Below are positions 23,162 through 36,752 of a stretch of 64,000 nucleotides of DNA, piece after piece. Made by a program: the position numbers and the translations under genes. Under the pieces are notes generated by a model. It made no database searches, was not told where the DNA came from, and was given only the letters and a program-made list of their open reading frames with translations. The DNA is from Anaspis maculata. Lineage: Eukaryota; Arthropoda; Insecta; Coleoptera; Scraptiidae. Every line of letters starts with the position of its first letter. Position 1 is the stretch's first letter. The stretch spans positions 44,291,745 to 44,355,744 of the forward strand of contig OX421962.1 in the NCBI GenBank assembly GCA_949128115.1, in the 5' to 3' direction.

Positions 23162-24239
23162 TATATCAATCAACAAACACATGTCATGTATGTCTATCTA
23201 AGATCTGAATAGATGTATGAATGCTTTTCGTTTTTCCGTGACATTTTCAGCACAATAACAAGGAAGAATCTACCGGATTGGCCTCTGATGCCCATATCAA
23301 ATTTATTTGCACAGCAACATTCATGACTTCGCGCAAATTTCGTCAATTTCTAATCCTCTGTGCTGGGCACGTTCTGAGATTTGCATGATAATTTCTTAGG
23401 GAAACTCTCTGTGTTGATAATTTTTACCCTTATGTTCAAGCTCATAATTAGCAGTGCAAATTTCATAAATTATGCCGGTAATCATTGAGTTTTAGATGCT
23501 GAAATGACCAAAATAAAGCAGAGTTGGTAAGTATGCAGTCCTTCCTGCTAATAAGTGGTTGTGTATGTAAATATTTGTATAAAACATGGTTACATTCAAT
23601 TGAAGTGGTAGCAAGTCACGGCGCTGTTCGAGTGGATAAATGCGAAACAAGTTACGCAGAACGTGTAGATACCAGCCGTGCAATTATTTTAGAGACCTTA
23701 ATTCGAAAGTAGGTGAATTGCCTTTGAATTTTTTTGACATGATCCAAGAATTTACCATAAGGTTAAGGAATAGTATCTACAGGGTTCGGCAACAGGATTG
23801 AACGGTTGTTTAAGGCCACCGTGAAAGAATAAAAAATGTACGTATTCGAATTGGACATCAGTGGTCGTAAAATTGAAAGTACAGTTTGGACTTCGTAACA
23901 TTTGGAATCCTTTTTTTCGTGTGAATCTTGACATTAAAACGACATTCCTTAATCTAATATAAAGCACGAAATAGAAAATTAAGTGCGTGAGAACAACATT
24001 TCTCCCTTAGAACCAATTTTTTTGACAAACTGAATCAGAATTACAGTGGCCAATTACTTACCACGGCACAAGAAGTATATAGAGATAACTGAGAGGTACG
24101 TGAGATCAACCATTAGTATACTTACATATTTTCACGACGACAGCCCCTTTGAAACCATTCAGTCTGGTTGCAGAACCCTGTTTACTATTATATGTAGCCG
24201 TTATGTCTAAATGTTTAAGAAATCTCGATCGAAGTAGAT
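23162..24239. other. No gene recognised
   Basis: AT-rich. Frames at 23492-23712 and 23752-23967 have no motif. Confidence 0.5.
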
Positions 24240-24425
24240 ATGAACCATGCAGCTCAATTTCAGTCGCAATTTTCGCATGATGGATTAAAAGAAGCGTTCG
24301 GACTCGAGGGTTCCCAGGCTCTTGTACCCACGCCTACGCCACTTGAATCGTCTCGACCTTTTTTTCCAAAATTCGACGACGGAATTCTGAGCATCAGCTC
24401 GATTGTTTTTGTTTGTTTATATATT
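24240..24425 (+). CDS. Coding-like island, unknown protein
   Basis: The open frame from an ATG at 24240 includes FSHDGLKEAFGLEGSQAL, then a proline/threonine-rich stretch (VPTPTPLE) and FFPKFDDGILS. Its composition is protein-like and less AT-biased than its flanks. The frame runs into T-rich sequence with no clear donor. It could be one exon of a plus-strand gene with the islands at 24616-24736 and 24956-25133. No family recognised. Confidence 0.2.
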
Positions 24426-24615
24426 ATACAAAGTATATAGCAATATGCAAGTTGTCACTTTTTCCACTACTGCACGGCTATCGGGTACTCATTACGATGA
24501 TGAAACTTAACAATATCCCACTTCAAGTGATACCATTTCATTATGCGCGCGGTTTCTTTTTCATTTTGCCAGAAAATTGCATAGGGGAGTATCGTGTAAC
24601 GTTCTGGTTGCTTCA

Positions 24616-24736
24616 GGTACCATACAGCAGCGCAATTACCAATAGCGTACCGACGGTAATTGCACCCAAGAACAGTGTAATTGCCGTGCATCCTCTCAAG
24701 TATACTGGAAAAGATTTACAGGCGTATCAGTTATAG
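24616..24736 (+). CDS. Coding-like island, unknown protein
   Basis: CTTCAG followed by an open frame reading VPYSSAITNSVPTVIAPKNS and ending at a TAG (24734-24736). It could be an exon with an acceptor at CTTCAG, or simply the tail of the 24413-24736 frame. No known domain. Confidence 0.2.
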
Positions 24737-24955
24737 TGCCGATACACAACACTGTGTAGAAGATTTACGACGGCGGTGTGTCCGAGACTTGAATGCATCC
24801 ATCTTCAAGCCGATATTGTGTCCGACACGCGCGGTATTTTTTCCTCTTTTCCACTCCATTCATGAGCTTAGTACCAAAAACTAACTGTAAAAGAGGTAAT
24901 TTCAATGTTTTTGTTTCTTTTCTTTCTTTTTTTTCGTCGTTCATTTGCGGTCGAG

Positions 24956-25133
24956 ATGCCGCCCAAGATTCGAGTTCCCTGGTTCGGGCGATGGTAAGCG
25001 GACATGGACACCTGTTAACACCGATTACTCCGAGAGTCACCCACAAGTCAGCAGGATGTTAGCGCTGCATGAAAAAACAGTAGGCCCAAAAACAGGCATC
25101 AGACGAGAAAATAGAGATGCGTTGAGTGATTAA
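24956..25133 (+). CDS. Possible terminal coding exon, unknown protein
   Basis: A long pyrimidine tract (24906-24944) leads to AG sites, followed by an open frame ending in TAA at 25131-25133. The translation includes RFEFPGSGDGKRTWTPVNTD, then SESHPQVSRMLALHEKTV and KTGIRRENRDALSD. The mix of charged, polar and tryptophan residues is typical of real protein. A competing frame on the same strand (to 25062) looks less protein-like. No family recognised. A GATGGTAAGC inside could also act as a donor. Confidence 0.3.
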
Positions 25134-25506
25134 TCGACGTCTCATGGGAGGGTGTGTTTTATTAATTAGGTAGCTGCATTCGAAATAGGTACTAAGAAAT
25201 GTTTTGGAACAGCTTCAACTTGGTATTTAAAAAAACATAATATATTGAATAGAACCCCTTGTATTTTAATATTGTACCTGTACCTTATAGTATATATAGG
25301 TACTGAAAAGATTTTTTGTACTTGGTTCTTCCTGGAAAATTTACAGTTTCCGTGTTCACGAACACTTTCATTTGTCGGTCACTTTACTCTCAACTTCTAT
25401 TTCATGTTTCAAACATTGAGTCATCTAATAAGCACTATTGATATCTTTATGGATTGTTACAAAACTCACGACCACGACGCGCGAATAAGACACATACCTG
25501 CCCAGT
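25134..25506. other. No gene recognised
   Basis: AT-rich spacer. The frame 25245-25529 is hydrophobic but unsupported. Confidence 0.4.
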
Positions 25507-25696
25507 TGGCGGAGGAGCCGTGTCCCTAAAGCTTGCCGGAATATTCAGGAAGCAAATAATAATGCTTTTTAGGTATGATGTTGGAATATATGCCGGAATA
25601 ACAATGGAAACCACGAGAACCCTCAAGGTATTCCCTGAAAACGTGTGGAATATTTTGACATACAAGAAGCGAGTACACAGGGTGTTTCAGTTATAA
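25507..25696 (+). CDS. Coding-like island with the GGGAV core, unknown protein
   Basis: A CCCAG acceptor-like site is followed by TTGGCGGAGGAGCCGTG, the same core found on the minus strand at about 17370 and 55565. The frame reads GGGAVSLKLAGIFRKQIIM and continues open to a TAA at 25694-25696. This may be a third, diverged member of the module family. No function can be assigned. Confidence 0.2.
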
Positions 25697-25862
25697 TCGA
25701 ACAAATTTCAATGGTACATTCCCCTGTCCAATTTGTCTTGATCCAGGAAAATAATCATCATAGGCCCTTATCGAAAATTCTTGTAAAGAATTATTTGACA
25801 TACAACGAACTGAACGAACGGAAAATACAATCACACTTAAGGCAATAAATATCACCTTTATA
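25697..25862. other. Spacer before a MITE
   Basis: A CAGGGTGTTTCAG motif at about 25678 equals the end motif of the following MITE family. It may be a solo end. Confidence 0.4.
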
Positions 25863-26400
25863 CAGGGTTTTTCAGCGATGGTAGCAAAAAATTTGACTGT
25901 AGGTAGATCTCGTGAAAATATGACGAGAATCTATGTACCATTTTGCAAAGTTCGGCCTATTGACGAAGATACAGTTCACTTTTTTCGAATTTCAAAAACC
26001 AGTAACTCAGGAACGTTTCGACGAAATTGACCTCAATTTACCATAGACTGGTTTGTCGAAACTATCTACCGACCTTCCAAATTTTGGAAGAATCCAGCCA
26101 GTGGCATAGAAGTTACGAGGATCAATAATTCAGAAGCATCCGAAGAAAAGTTGACTTGAGGTGACCCCTCATAATTTCTACGCTACTGGTTGGATTCTTT
26201 CAAAATTTGACAGCTTGATAAATATTGTTGGTAAACCAACTTATGCCGAATTAAAGCTAATTTTTCGAAACGTCTCTACCTTACAACTTTTTGAAATCCG
26301 AAAAAAGTGAACTTTGCAAAAATGGTATGGAGGATTTCAATTTATTTTGAGAAGATCTACTCACAGTTGAATTTTTTGCTATTATCCCTGAAACACCCTG
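25863..26400. mobile_element. Palindromic MITE, copy 2 of a family
   Basis: It has TA at 25861-25862 and 26401-26402, ends CAGGGTTTTTCAGCGATG and CCCTGAAACACCCTG, and the same interior strings as the copy at 16078-16654. It is shorter and more diverged between arms. No coding sequence. Confidence 0.85.
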
Positions 26401-26944
26401 TATTATAGTCCTTATTCGATTTTTACTTTTGTATATTAGACTTGAAATGTTCAAAGGACATGAAAGCGTTGGGACTTTTCAGGTCTGAGGAAAACGGTAA
26501 ACACCCATCTGGCTGGAGCACTAAGAAAATGTTGAAAACAAATTTTCCATGGTAAGGGACGCACTTGGACACAGCTCCAATTTTCAAAAGATGGGAAAAT
26601 GAGGTAGGTATACTGGGGCATCTTAATTCCGCCGTGTCAGATCATGAGCTTTAGTTACAGGGTGTTTGCAAACTTCGGGTAGAAAATTGATACGCAGTTG
26701 GGGAAATGCTCCAAATGTTCCAGAATAATGTCGAAAGAAATCTATAGACTTTTTCATACAGAGGCGGTTCCCTTTGCTCGCAGCTCGTGCGCAGGTCTTC
26801 ATATAGACCAGTTCGAAAAATATTCGCGCGTTTGTAGCCAAGTGAGGATGCGACCAGGCTTCACGCTGGCCCATTCAAGTTACCCTGCGCCTCGAGTACC
26901 TTAGGTGTATGCGAAACTCTATACTATATGATTTTCATTTTCGG
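26401..26944. other. No gene recognised
   Basis: Overlapping frames 26623-26904 on both strands lack motifs. CAGGGTGTTTGCAAAC near 26658 resembles a TA-element end without a partner. Confidence 0.4.
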
Positions 26945-27165
26945 AAATATGGAGGGTCACAAGGTGGTCCTTCGACGCCTTCTATTTCCGTTATTTCTAA
27001 AGATATTAGAAAACTCTCTGCATCACACCAAAAAGCAAATTTTATTGGCCCTTGCATGTGTTTTGTACTTTTATTTAGTGTACAGGGCGAGTCATAGTGT
27101 ACAGAGTGAGTCATAAATCCTAAAAAATAAAAGACCACCTTTTGACCCTCAATATTTTGCATACA
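26945..27165. repeat. Short foldback element
   Basis: TATGGAGGGTCACAAGGTGG near 26949 pairs with the inverted segment near 27130-27160 (CCACCTTTTGACCCTCAATA). The interior carries two GAGTCATA copies. The same strings are scattered at 3.8-4.4 kb. Confidence 0.55.
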
Positions 27166-27407
27166 ATGATAAAATGAAAATGATTCATGCTGAAAATAGT
27201 ACCTCCATCATTTAACGGGCGAGTACTGACTGCTTTTACTAAAGGGCATATTGCCCGACTGTGAAATATTGGATTCCATGTTTTCGTTCTATTTTTCATC
27301 AAAAGCAAAATTCTTGAAGAAAGTATCATAAACATCAGTACAGATTTTTTTCTGGATTTTCCATAGGGCCTTAGATAAAAAACAATGTCAGGAAAATTCA
27401 ATGATAC
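27166..27407. other. No gene recognised
   Basis: AT-rich spacer. The minus-strand frame 27120-27401 has no motif. Confidence 0.5.
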
Positions 27408-27545
27408 AATCTATCGTGCGTGATCAATTGAATTTCTTCCTTGGGCTGGCTGTGCTCTAACCAAATGCAGCTTCGCACCCCTGATTTTGACCAGGCCACA
27501 ACCTGCCTGAATTAGGAATTCATTTGATCACACGATATATTACGA
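27408..27545. repeat. Imperfect hairpin, possible old MITE
   Basis: The arm ATCGTGCGTGATCAATTGAA (about 27413) is mirrored by 27508-27542 (TTCATTTGATCACACGAT). About 75 percent pairing by eye. Confidence 0.45.
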
Positions 27546-30500
27546 AAATTTCCTTATGCCTCACAACAAGAAACTCGAGTGAGTTTTTTGAAAATTCTCA
27601 GATATAGGTAAGGTCAGAATCCAAAATCCAGTTACTCCTGCTAAATCTGCTAAAATCAAAATGTGGTACGACTGGTACGTATGGTACCGCGTCGAGCTGT
27701 AAGTGAATTTTGGTCCGGGGTTGTCCATTGAGAACCAAAGGACCGCACGTCATAAATCAGAAGCATATTGTAAAAGCCGCGTAACAGGATTCTTCCTCTA
27801 TGAGTATCTTCTTCCATTGCGTATCCAAAATGTATTCCAATATTTCCAATAGCTAAGTGTGTATTTTTACTAAAAACTCATCAGATCTCAGTGAGGGGTC
27901 GTCGTCAAACTCGGCCCGGCATATCTGCATGAGGGTGCAGTTTGCCGAAACGAGCCTTGGCGAGTCTTGTGAAGCATCCGAATGAGTAACAGCCATTGAA
28001 AGTGGAATGCTGTGCTTCACTCGATTCATAAAGTCATTTGAAACTGTTGAAATTGAATAAAAGCAATTTGACGTGTTCAGTTATTTCCATCAAAGTACCT
28101 ACTTTTAACTGGTGAACTTTTCTTCTGTACACCCACTCTGCCATACTTGAAATTGCACCACTTACAATGTAGTATAACAATAATTCAAGGGTTTAGTTCC
28201 AGTTGTTAATCAAAGACCGAAGGCGTGCAATTGAAATTTATATTAACATTTATTCGATCGCAATTGCTCGTAAAACTCTTGAGGTTAAGCCTCAAGCTGA
28301 ACCCGATGCACAAGTCTTGCAATCCGTATATATTCATTTTTTGCAGAAACAAATATTGTTATGCTAATTTATGCCGTACACTCAATAGATTTTTCATAAT
28401 GCTCCATAAATAAATGAATTTATTAAATGTTATGTCACTTATGTCTTAATGGACGGTAGGTGCGCTTTTATGAAGTGACAATCCGTACATTTAACAATAA
28501 TTGCAAAGTTACCGATCTCTGGTTATGAGGTGTGTACACCGCGTAATCCTTGCAGTAAAGTACCTTCATTTTATTTTATGGACAGATTGTTATTTCCTGA
28601 CATCGGAACTATCCTAACTGGATCCTACAATTAAAGGGAGGTATTTATAATAGTCCGTCAGCGGGGTGGAAGGAAAATCACAGTGAAAACAAAATATAAA
28701 GTTCAGTCGGTTAATTATGACTGAGAACTCCTTAATGATCTAATTAAACGTTGGCACAGAAAAAACAACACCTGTTTATTTATACAACGCGCGCTGATAT
28801 TCCATCAATTAACAAGATAAACGCCGTTTTTTCATTGCAAGTTCTGGAGTGGCATAATTTTCCCGGAGACCAAATCGCCAAGGACTGGCGTTTATACCAA
28901 TTCACTTTATTATTTAAAGTTTTCTGGAAGTTGAGTTGCTATGGAGGGAAATAAAAGTGAGACGTGGGCAGATCGCCAGTGGATATGTCTTGATTTTCTC
29001 TTGTCAATTACCCAGAGATGGAAACTTTGCTGGAATAAAAATTGGCTGATACGGCCAGAGTTATGACGTTGTTCCAGCGCTAGAATTTTGAAACTTCGTT
29101 ATTTCTTGAGGTTCGTATGCAGTGTCAAATTATTATTCTGCAAAATGTAATCATTGCTTATTGCTTGCTCTGATATATGGAGGGACAGTCCTTGATATTT
29201 GAATCTGGAAACAAGATATCAAAGTTTGCGAGAAGATTAATCTTCCCAAATTGTTATTCTATTTGATGCTGTCAACAATTCATTATTTCTATGGTCGACA
29301 TGTTTTTGAAACGCGCAGATGAAACTATGGGATGTACACTTAGGCGTCTGGGCAACGTCAAACATGTCATAATCCTACTTTAACGAATATAAAATGTAAC
29401 TTCCTGGAATTTTGCGTGACGATGATACGATCAAATTTGGACCTGCCCATCTAGATTTATTGGCGAGAATGGGGCGGAACGTTTGCTTTTTAATTAGGCA
29501 CACCAGGTAATATGAATGAGGAGGCGCTTTTTACAAAGTTCTTCTTTGGATGATTTGCATACTTAACGGCCACTTAGGTTGTGAATTATGTCGGCGCGAT
29601 CGATAAATTTGTTTATAATCACCTTCGGTATAGGTCACACGATTGAAATGAAAGTTTCTACAATTTGACAAATAGCGCAAACGCAAGGCGTGAAAACCCA
29701 TTAATTCATCAATAAATAATCACATATGAGAACCTTGCACATTTGCGATAATATTATTGTTATTGTTATTGTTGTTCCTACGAACAATCATTCATGATGG
29801 AGAAAAACCGAGTTTTTTAATCTCGCATCGACTAATTAGATGATATGACTCGATTAAATTTAACTCACGATGTTCCGATATAAAATCGAATGAACGGCGA
29901 TTCTTAACCTGAGCAACTATAACGTCGCGTGTAAAAGCACCACCAGAATGAGAGGCGGTGAAGAATGCACAAAACAAATTAAATAAGCAATTTTTGATGC
30001 CTAATCAACGATTAAACGATCAAATAATTAACTAATTTCACCTCATCTTGATTTTTACGAACAGTTCATTGCCTATTGGTCGTAAACTCCGTCTAAGCTA
30101 ATAAAAGTTTCACGGTCAGAATACATGATTATGTAAAAAATGTGCTGGGGCTATTAATTTTCCCAACACACAACACACTTGTTATATGTTGTATCTATTT
30201 AGACTTGGGACTAGGGAACTGGGTCAAAATTTGGCCTAATTCGGACCAACGACATCTACAATAATATGCTCAATGCTCATACTCTTACTTTCAATCTTTG
30301 TTTATCTGCAATTTTGTTAATCAGCTTTCAACAATCGATTAATCCAAATCTGACATTATTTACAATTTGGAATCATATCAAAGACTCAACGCAAGCAAAC
30401 TCACTTCCCAAGCATATTACACGGACTGTATATTTGATTAATTAATAATTTTTGGAGTGGTATACGTACAGTTGAAGCTCGATAGAAAAGGGCAAATTCT

Positions 30501-31216
30501 GTTCGAAACCCTTCAAAATTTGAAGGCTTGAAAAATTAACCTAATGATATAGCCGATTTGGAAAGTTTCTGAACACCTAACCAGGGTCTTTTCCGATTTC
30601 AAGTATGCGGGGTCTTTAAACAGAATTGCTACACCATAGTGCACGTATCTACACATAAAATATTCACAATACAAATAATTTACTGTTTTGCTTGTCAATT
30701 TCTTATTATAATACGCTTATTTATACAAGGACAAAGTTGTAAATAACTCTTCAAGCGTTAAAACACCTTACAAAATACGAGAAAACTGACATACAAATCT
30801 TCTTGTTTCTCACTAAGTTAAGCGTGAACTTTGTGTGTTGATGAATCAATAAGTCAGTTCTGTATTGTATTGCGTAGAAATTGTAGAATAAGCAGGTTTA
30901 TTGCACAGGGAAGACTAGTTTACGACGTCTTTTTTAACATGTCTAATGTATATATAAGCTTTATAAGCTTTCAAAGATATTTTGGAAAATCGATTTTCAA
31001 TATTTGGGAGGTACGAAGTTTCCGAGAAAAAAAAACAAGTCAAAACCAAGCCAAAACCAAAACCAATGCCGTACTTAGATACTAATCGCGCTAACGGTAA
31101 ATATTAGACTTTTTTTTATTATAAATTTGACAGTATGTACTTTGAATTCTACAGCAAAATTACATTTATAAAAACCAGCAGGGGAACAGATAGTTATTAA
31201 TTTTACTTACTCCACC
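27546..31216. other. No gene recognised
   Basis: About 3.7 kb of AT-rich sequence without supportable genes. A short (TTATTG)n microsatellite lies at about 29749-29775. Small frames (28225-28413, 28751-28954, 29792-29977, 30513-30698, 30831-31085) lack motifs. Confidence 0.5.
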
Positions 31217-31510
31217 CACCATCCAACAAGAAGGGGAAGTATTGTGAACGCGCTTAAAAAAAATTCGAGATGAAGACGGATGTGTATCCATTTTGAGGTC
31301 CCCCAAGATGATTAAGACAATTTTCGGAGTGATGTATGTCTGTGTGTCTGTCTATAATCTGCGACGATGACAGCCGCAACGTTGATCCGATCGACATAAA
31401 ATTTGGTGTGCCAGGCATGATGGTTTTGCTGTTGGATGGGCCCTACAGATTTTGGCTGTGATCTGTCAAACGAAAATGTCAGTATCAAAAAGTGACGAAA
31501 GTTATATCTC
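31217..31510. repeat. Probable dispersed repeat with GTCTGTCTGT-like core
   Basis: A TGTATGTCTGTGTGTCTGTC core is followed by ATAAAATTTGGTGTGCCAGG. This layout (short TCTG or TCCG runs followed by AAATTTGGT) resembles repeats I recall from other arthropod genomes. The relation is by pattern only. A similar TCCG run occurs at 51528-51552. Confidence 0.4.
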
Positions 31511-34500
31511 ACAGAACTTGACTTGCTATTATATTATTTGAAAGCCCTCAGAAACTGTATTCAGAATGGTTGAAAGTTTTTCTTCACCTGTCATCTGTCA
31601 AATATGTCAAAGTTCAAAATTTTGCAAATTGATTTATTCAAAATCTATTCAATGAATTAGAACCAAATTTGCCAGGAAGTAACACAACAAAGGAATTAAA
31701 TTAAGTCTATAGTAGTTGCATCTTTTCGTAGTTTCCCAGTCTGGCGCTACGAATTTTTATTTTATTTTTCCAGGCCGTTACTACCTGAGACGGCCGCTCA
31801 CTCAGGATTTGACCAGAAATATCCGCGTTTGGTGCAGGACTCTACTCAGACGTTCTTTGCTGCTCGGGGATCGATTTTTTTTTAAATTACAACTGATGAT
31901 CTATAGTGTAATCTTGCAGGCCAATTTTTGAATGCAACACGGTCTTGGTTTTTCGGTGGTGATTTTTGCAAAATAAAACTCGCATATTTTGTGAATAAAG
32001 AGAATGCAGTACAAACTTCGACCTGATGCGGTAAGCCCCACGTAATATTTACTTCAGATGCAGACATATTTCGTTGGAGAAGCGATTGGATTAATTTTTG
32101 GAGGAGAACTTTTTTATAATATGACCAACATATTTCAAGTTTTCCTCTCTGGAAAAACTGCAAATTTCTAGCTTTTCGTCCCGTGAGCAGATTCCCACCA
32201 ATATTTTTCTTAAACGAAAGGTGACTGGTTCTTGAACATTTTCCAACAATTTCTTCCAGAATTCTCCGAATTTTACGATAGTTTTCCACTTGAAAATGCG
32301 AAACCGGCCTAGCTTATCGAAACCGGATTCAAAATAATGGATCTTAAAATGGAGCCGTGTAATTGAATATTTTCACAATGAGATTATTCGGAAAAAGCTT
32401 TAGTGTTTTTCCGGAATTTCCCGGGAAAAATTTAATTTTTTTTTTCAACTAAATACTATGGAAGATGCTTCAAATTTGTTAAAAACATTTCCCTCAAATT
32501 CCAACTTCCCACCCAAAAAACGTCTCCGCACCCGTTTCTAGCTACTCGTCGGAGTTTTACGGTGACACAACCGATTTTTCTTCTGCTGCTGTGAATATCG
32601 CAAATTATTGTTTCTCTTTCCGTAAAATTTTTCTCTTTTACATATTTCCCAAAGTATGAGGATAAAGGGAACCAAAAATATTATGCGTGAAATGGGAATA
32701 GAGATTGGGGCAAGTGTTCTTTCAGACTTATAGTTTTATCATTGCATAAAACATGCAGTATACGGGGTCCACAAAAAAAATAACCTGATTCGTGAGGATT
32801 TTCTTGTCAAAGTATACTTATGTCATTAGTTCCTGGTGAAACTTGAAGCTTGTGAAGTTTTGTCAGGTGGAGCTCACCAGATTGCTCACTGACTGTACAG
32901 CTGGACCTCATCTTCCGTTTATTTGAATTTGAAGAGAAATCCGACGGCGTCGGGGTATTAAAATTGTTCCAACACATCAAGCGAAATGAGGAAAGAATGA
33001 AAGATACTGAAATGGGTTATCTTGACGGGAATGTCTATTTTGAGTCGGAAAGCAGCTCAACACCCCGCCGCCGCCGGTTTCTCTCCAAATTGAAATAATT
33101 TCAAGTCGATTTTATGATTATTAATTTTGAAATTTTGATTTTGAATCACCACACGCGTTTTTTAATTTTTTTCCCGTCAATAAGTAATTTCGAAAGGACC
33201 CTAAGAACGGAAAATTGTTCACGTTCCTAGATAACTCTTCCCCAAACTATTGTAGTGGAAATGGTCGCGACGGGAAGTCCTTCAGCAGAAACGACGCAAA
33301 TTTATTAAGAAGGCTAGAACTTTTTGGATTTTTTCAAACCCTAATTCTTGAACTATTGTTACGTTTTTCGTGTTTAGGTTCGTTTAGAATTGAGACGATC
33401 GCTTCAAAACACACACTGTTTATTACTGCGTGCTACAAAACACATATACACGCTCACAATTACTGCTTGGGAATATCGCTGATTACTACTCGCTTTCTAT
33501 ATGTGGCCGATCCGTGGTGCTTATATATACCTCCGACTAGTGTTCTCGAAGTCTTCCGTAGATCCTCCAAGCACCTTCGCTGGAGGTGTCCTTCAACTAC
33601 CCAGCACCCAGCTCCACCTTTGGTACCTGTTAATTTCTTGAAGCTCTGTAATAGAAAAGCAAATGTGGTTTCGATGAAGTGCTTATTGATGTTTGCATGA
33701 CCACCAGGGTCTATAGTCATTCATTAGGATAAATAATCAGGAGGTGCCACTAACTTTGTGCATAGACTTTGAGGATACATATTATAATTCTTTTCGCACG
33801 TGCATTTCGTTGAGCTTCAAAAACCGATCAGAATATCAATGAAGTGGATCAGATCCTGATTCTCTTGCCGGCATGACACATCATATCAGGTACAATAAAA
33901 CCAGAGGATTAGTGGAAAGTGCTCTGGGAAAATAAATAATTGCACATATAGACAGTCGAGATAAATTCATAATTTACGAACCTAAACCAACAGTAGTAAT
34001 AACTAAATAGTTCTCTCGACGTTTACGGCCACTTGAAATTTCAATGAGCGCGCACTGCATGTGTGCATGTAACTCAACCAACTCATAAGTGGGTAGGTAT
34101 ATCTCCCGCAGGACATTTTTCCAAAACCACTCTTGGCCGGTGACACTTTTTACAGTACAACAAAGTTGAAGCTGAGGCTACATTTAGTTCTTTAATTGGC
34201 TTGCGAACCACCAGGCATATAAGGAGTCGGAACGATCCAATAATCTTTTAATATCTCTATTATAGTGCGGGATTTGCATATCCATGTGGCCTTAAAAAAC
34301 GAAAGGCTCAAACTTAATAATGGGCTATTTCCTTTTGGGACCACCCAGCGTGAAATCCTATCGGAAAATGCATATAATGTGGTGTTATGACTACTCTACG
34401 AGTTGGCCGGGCAATTTGTCTGGATCTTTGACCTCCCTCTGATCGATCAATAATACGCATGCTTGACCAAAATCACGATCCGCATATTTTTTGTTGGTTT

Positions 34501-35952
34501 TTTTTATTCAACAAAATAAGTTAACCCATTTATCGTCTCGCGTGTCTCGGAATAAATCACATCGTTGCGGAAAGCTATAATTCAAAAATGTGGAAGAGAA
34601 AAGGAGCAGTACAGAGAAATGAGGGAAAGAGTTCCATGTTCCAACCGAAAACTCAGAGCGCGTCTTCATTATTTTTATATCTCGATCTGACCCTGTTGCA
34701 GAGGGGGTCCACCATCCACATGCTAATGTGTATCTTAATCATGAGACCCGGATTAATTATGAGCCAGCCATGTTTTTTTATTCATAGGTTTCCGGCCAGA
34801 AATTGTATAAATATGTGCTTTTCCAAAAATATATTGGGTAGAGTCTGGTGATTTAATCTTGATTTATCGACGCTGGATTTCCTTAAATAAGCGTCGATTA
34901 TGCGGTGCCGCGAATATATTTGATATGAAAAGTTTTAATTACGGCCGCTGGATTCATACATCAAATTTCCAGAACTATAATGACCTTTCCGTGAACCCAG
35001 CGGGTCGCGCGTCTAATTTGTTGTCCCACACATTTTCCGCTTCTATTGATAATTTATTTACAAGGTGTATGTGATTGTTGCTATATAGCGCTTAAATTTT
35101 ATTGTCCCATGATAGTTTATAGTTAGTATAGTAGTAATACCTGTAGCTCGTACCTATCTGGGAAGTGTAAATTTATGTATTTAACGATGTGGGTATTATG
35201 TAGCTGCTGGGATCCCCATGGGGTGTTGAAAGGCTTTTTGGTACCAATTAGTATTGTTATTAGGTGTTATTCAATGATTTTCATCGTTTGTTTTTTTGAA
35301 CGACAGCTTTCCTGTCAATAATATAATAATGTTTATTACATTTTATCAATATGAAATTAAATTCATACAGAAACCAGTTCACGAAATCAAAACAGCCGAA
35401 CTCTTAACAGCTCTGTTCTATAATAATACGAGTCTAGATACAGACTCAGACTCAGAAGACTCAGATACAGACAGACTAGATACTAGACTCCCCTCAACCA
35501 TCGACTGTTGGCATTTTTATGTTTCATTTGTCAAATTTCAAAACTTGACTTTTGTAAATTTTGTATATTCAAGCACCATAAAAAAAAACCAGTCCATCTC
35601 CCCACCTTGCGGTGTGTCTAATAGGAAGCCTCGCCCAAAAAAAAGGTCTTCGCAGCAATAAATCATTCTGGTACTTTATTACAAAAAGAACACATGAAAC
35701 ACGTACACACATACATACAATAAGAAGTATCGTTATTGTTTTGTTAGCTTGGAAACTGTTTGAACATTGCTTGGCAAAAAATTAATAATGATGGTACCTA
35801 CTCTAAAACTTCAATGGAGTGATATCGAAACATATTTGCCAAATGTGACCTGAGATAAAATAAGTAGTCATTAATGCAACAAAAAGGCAATGAAATAAAA
35901 AGAGAAACTGTATGTGACACGTAAGAGTACCTCTCATCTGCGATTTGTTGTA
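31511..35952. other. No gene recognised
   Basis: About 4.4 kb without a supported gene. Frames of 135 residues (32289-31882, minus) and 161 residues (33215-33700, plus) have no domain. A second minus frame over 32292-32091 is also open, which argues that these are chance frames in AT-rich DNA. 35415-35480 has a degenerate ACAGACTCAGA repeat. Confidence 0.5.
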
Positions 35953-36752
35953 AAAATGGGAGATTATTCAACTAAATAGGCCTAAACGGGTGCCTTTTTT
36001 TTTAACAAATATTTCATTATTTCTGTGAAAGCTCACCTTCATACAAAAAATGCCCACCTCAGTAGTAATATAGAGCATTTTGCGTAGTATATATGAGTGG
36101 CAAAAATTAGGCACAAAGCTATATTAGATCCAAAGATATGATCATGGATCCATGCGTTTTCTCTATTTAAATGAGTTTCACGAGTTGTGCATTCTTTATT
36201 GTTGTTAAAGATTGTTTATATTTGACCGATCATCTTTAAACGTCGTCGGCATCAACCTGCAATAGTTAAGATTCGATTAACGAAAGAATGAACTGGATAT
36301 ATTGAACCGTCCAAAAGATACGGAAGATTTAGGAGAATTTTGTTCAGAAACGAGGAACGAGGAAAAAAATAAAAATAATCACGAAAAAAAAAAGCGGTCA
36401 CAAATAGCCTCCGCCACTACGTCTGGCGAGGCTTAAAAAAACAATTGTTGGCTATGCACATCACCACGTCAGTGAAAGATGAGTCAAATCAAGTTCAACA
36501 TATAATAGCAGCTCATCATCAAACGTTCACAATTTGGCAATAACCGGTGATGGCTAAACTTGATTGGCCTTGTCAAACGCGTAACTTCTATTTATTACAA
36601 AAAGTCAATTTCTACAGCTTTACTCTGGATGTACTAATTAGAAAGCTCAATGCCCTATGATCATTGACGGAGCATCATTCAACTTCCCTTGCTGTCTTGG
36701 CGATGGCGACCAATTTTGGAGAAACTTCTGATTTTTCAGTCAAAATTCTATA

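Noticed and set aside
31882..32292. 135-residue minus-strand ORF and a second overlapping minus frame (32292-32091) that also looks coding-like
   Set aside because: Two frames open over the same AT-rich stretch with no motif in either. Chance cannot be excluded, so it was not called.
33215..33700. 161-residue plus-strand ORF
   Set aside because: No domain, low-complexity composition mix, overlapping open frame on the other strand, and no splice or promoter context.
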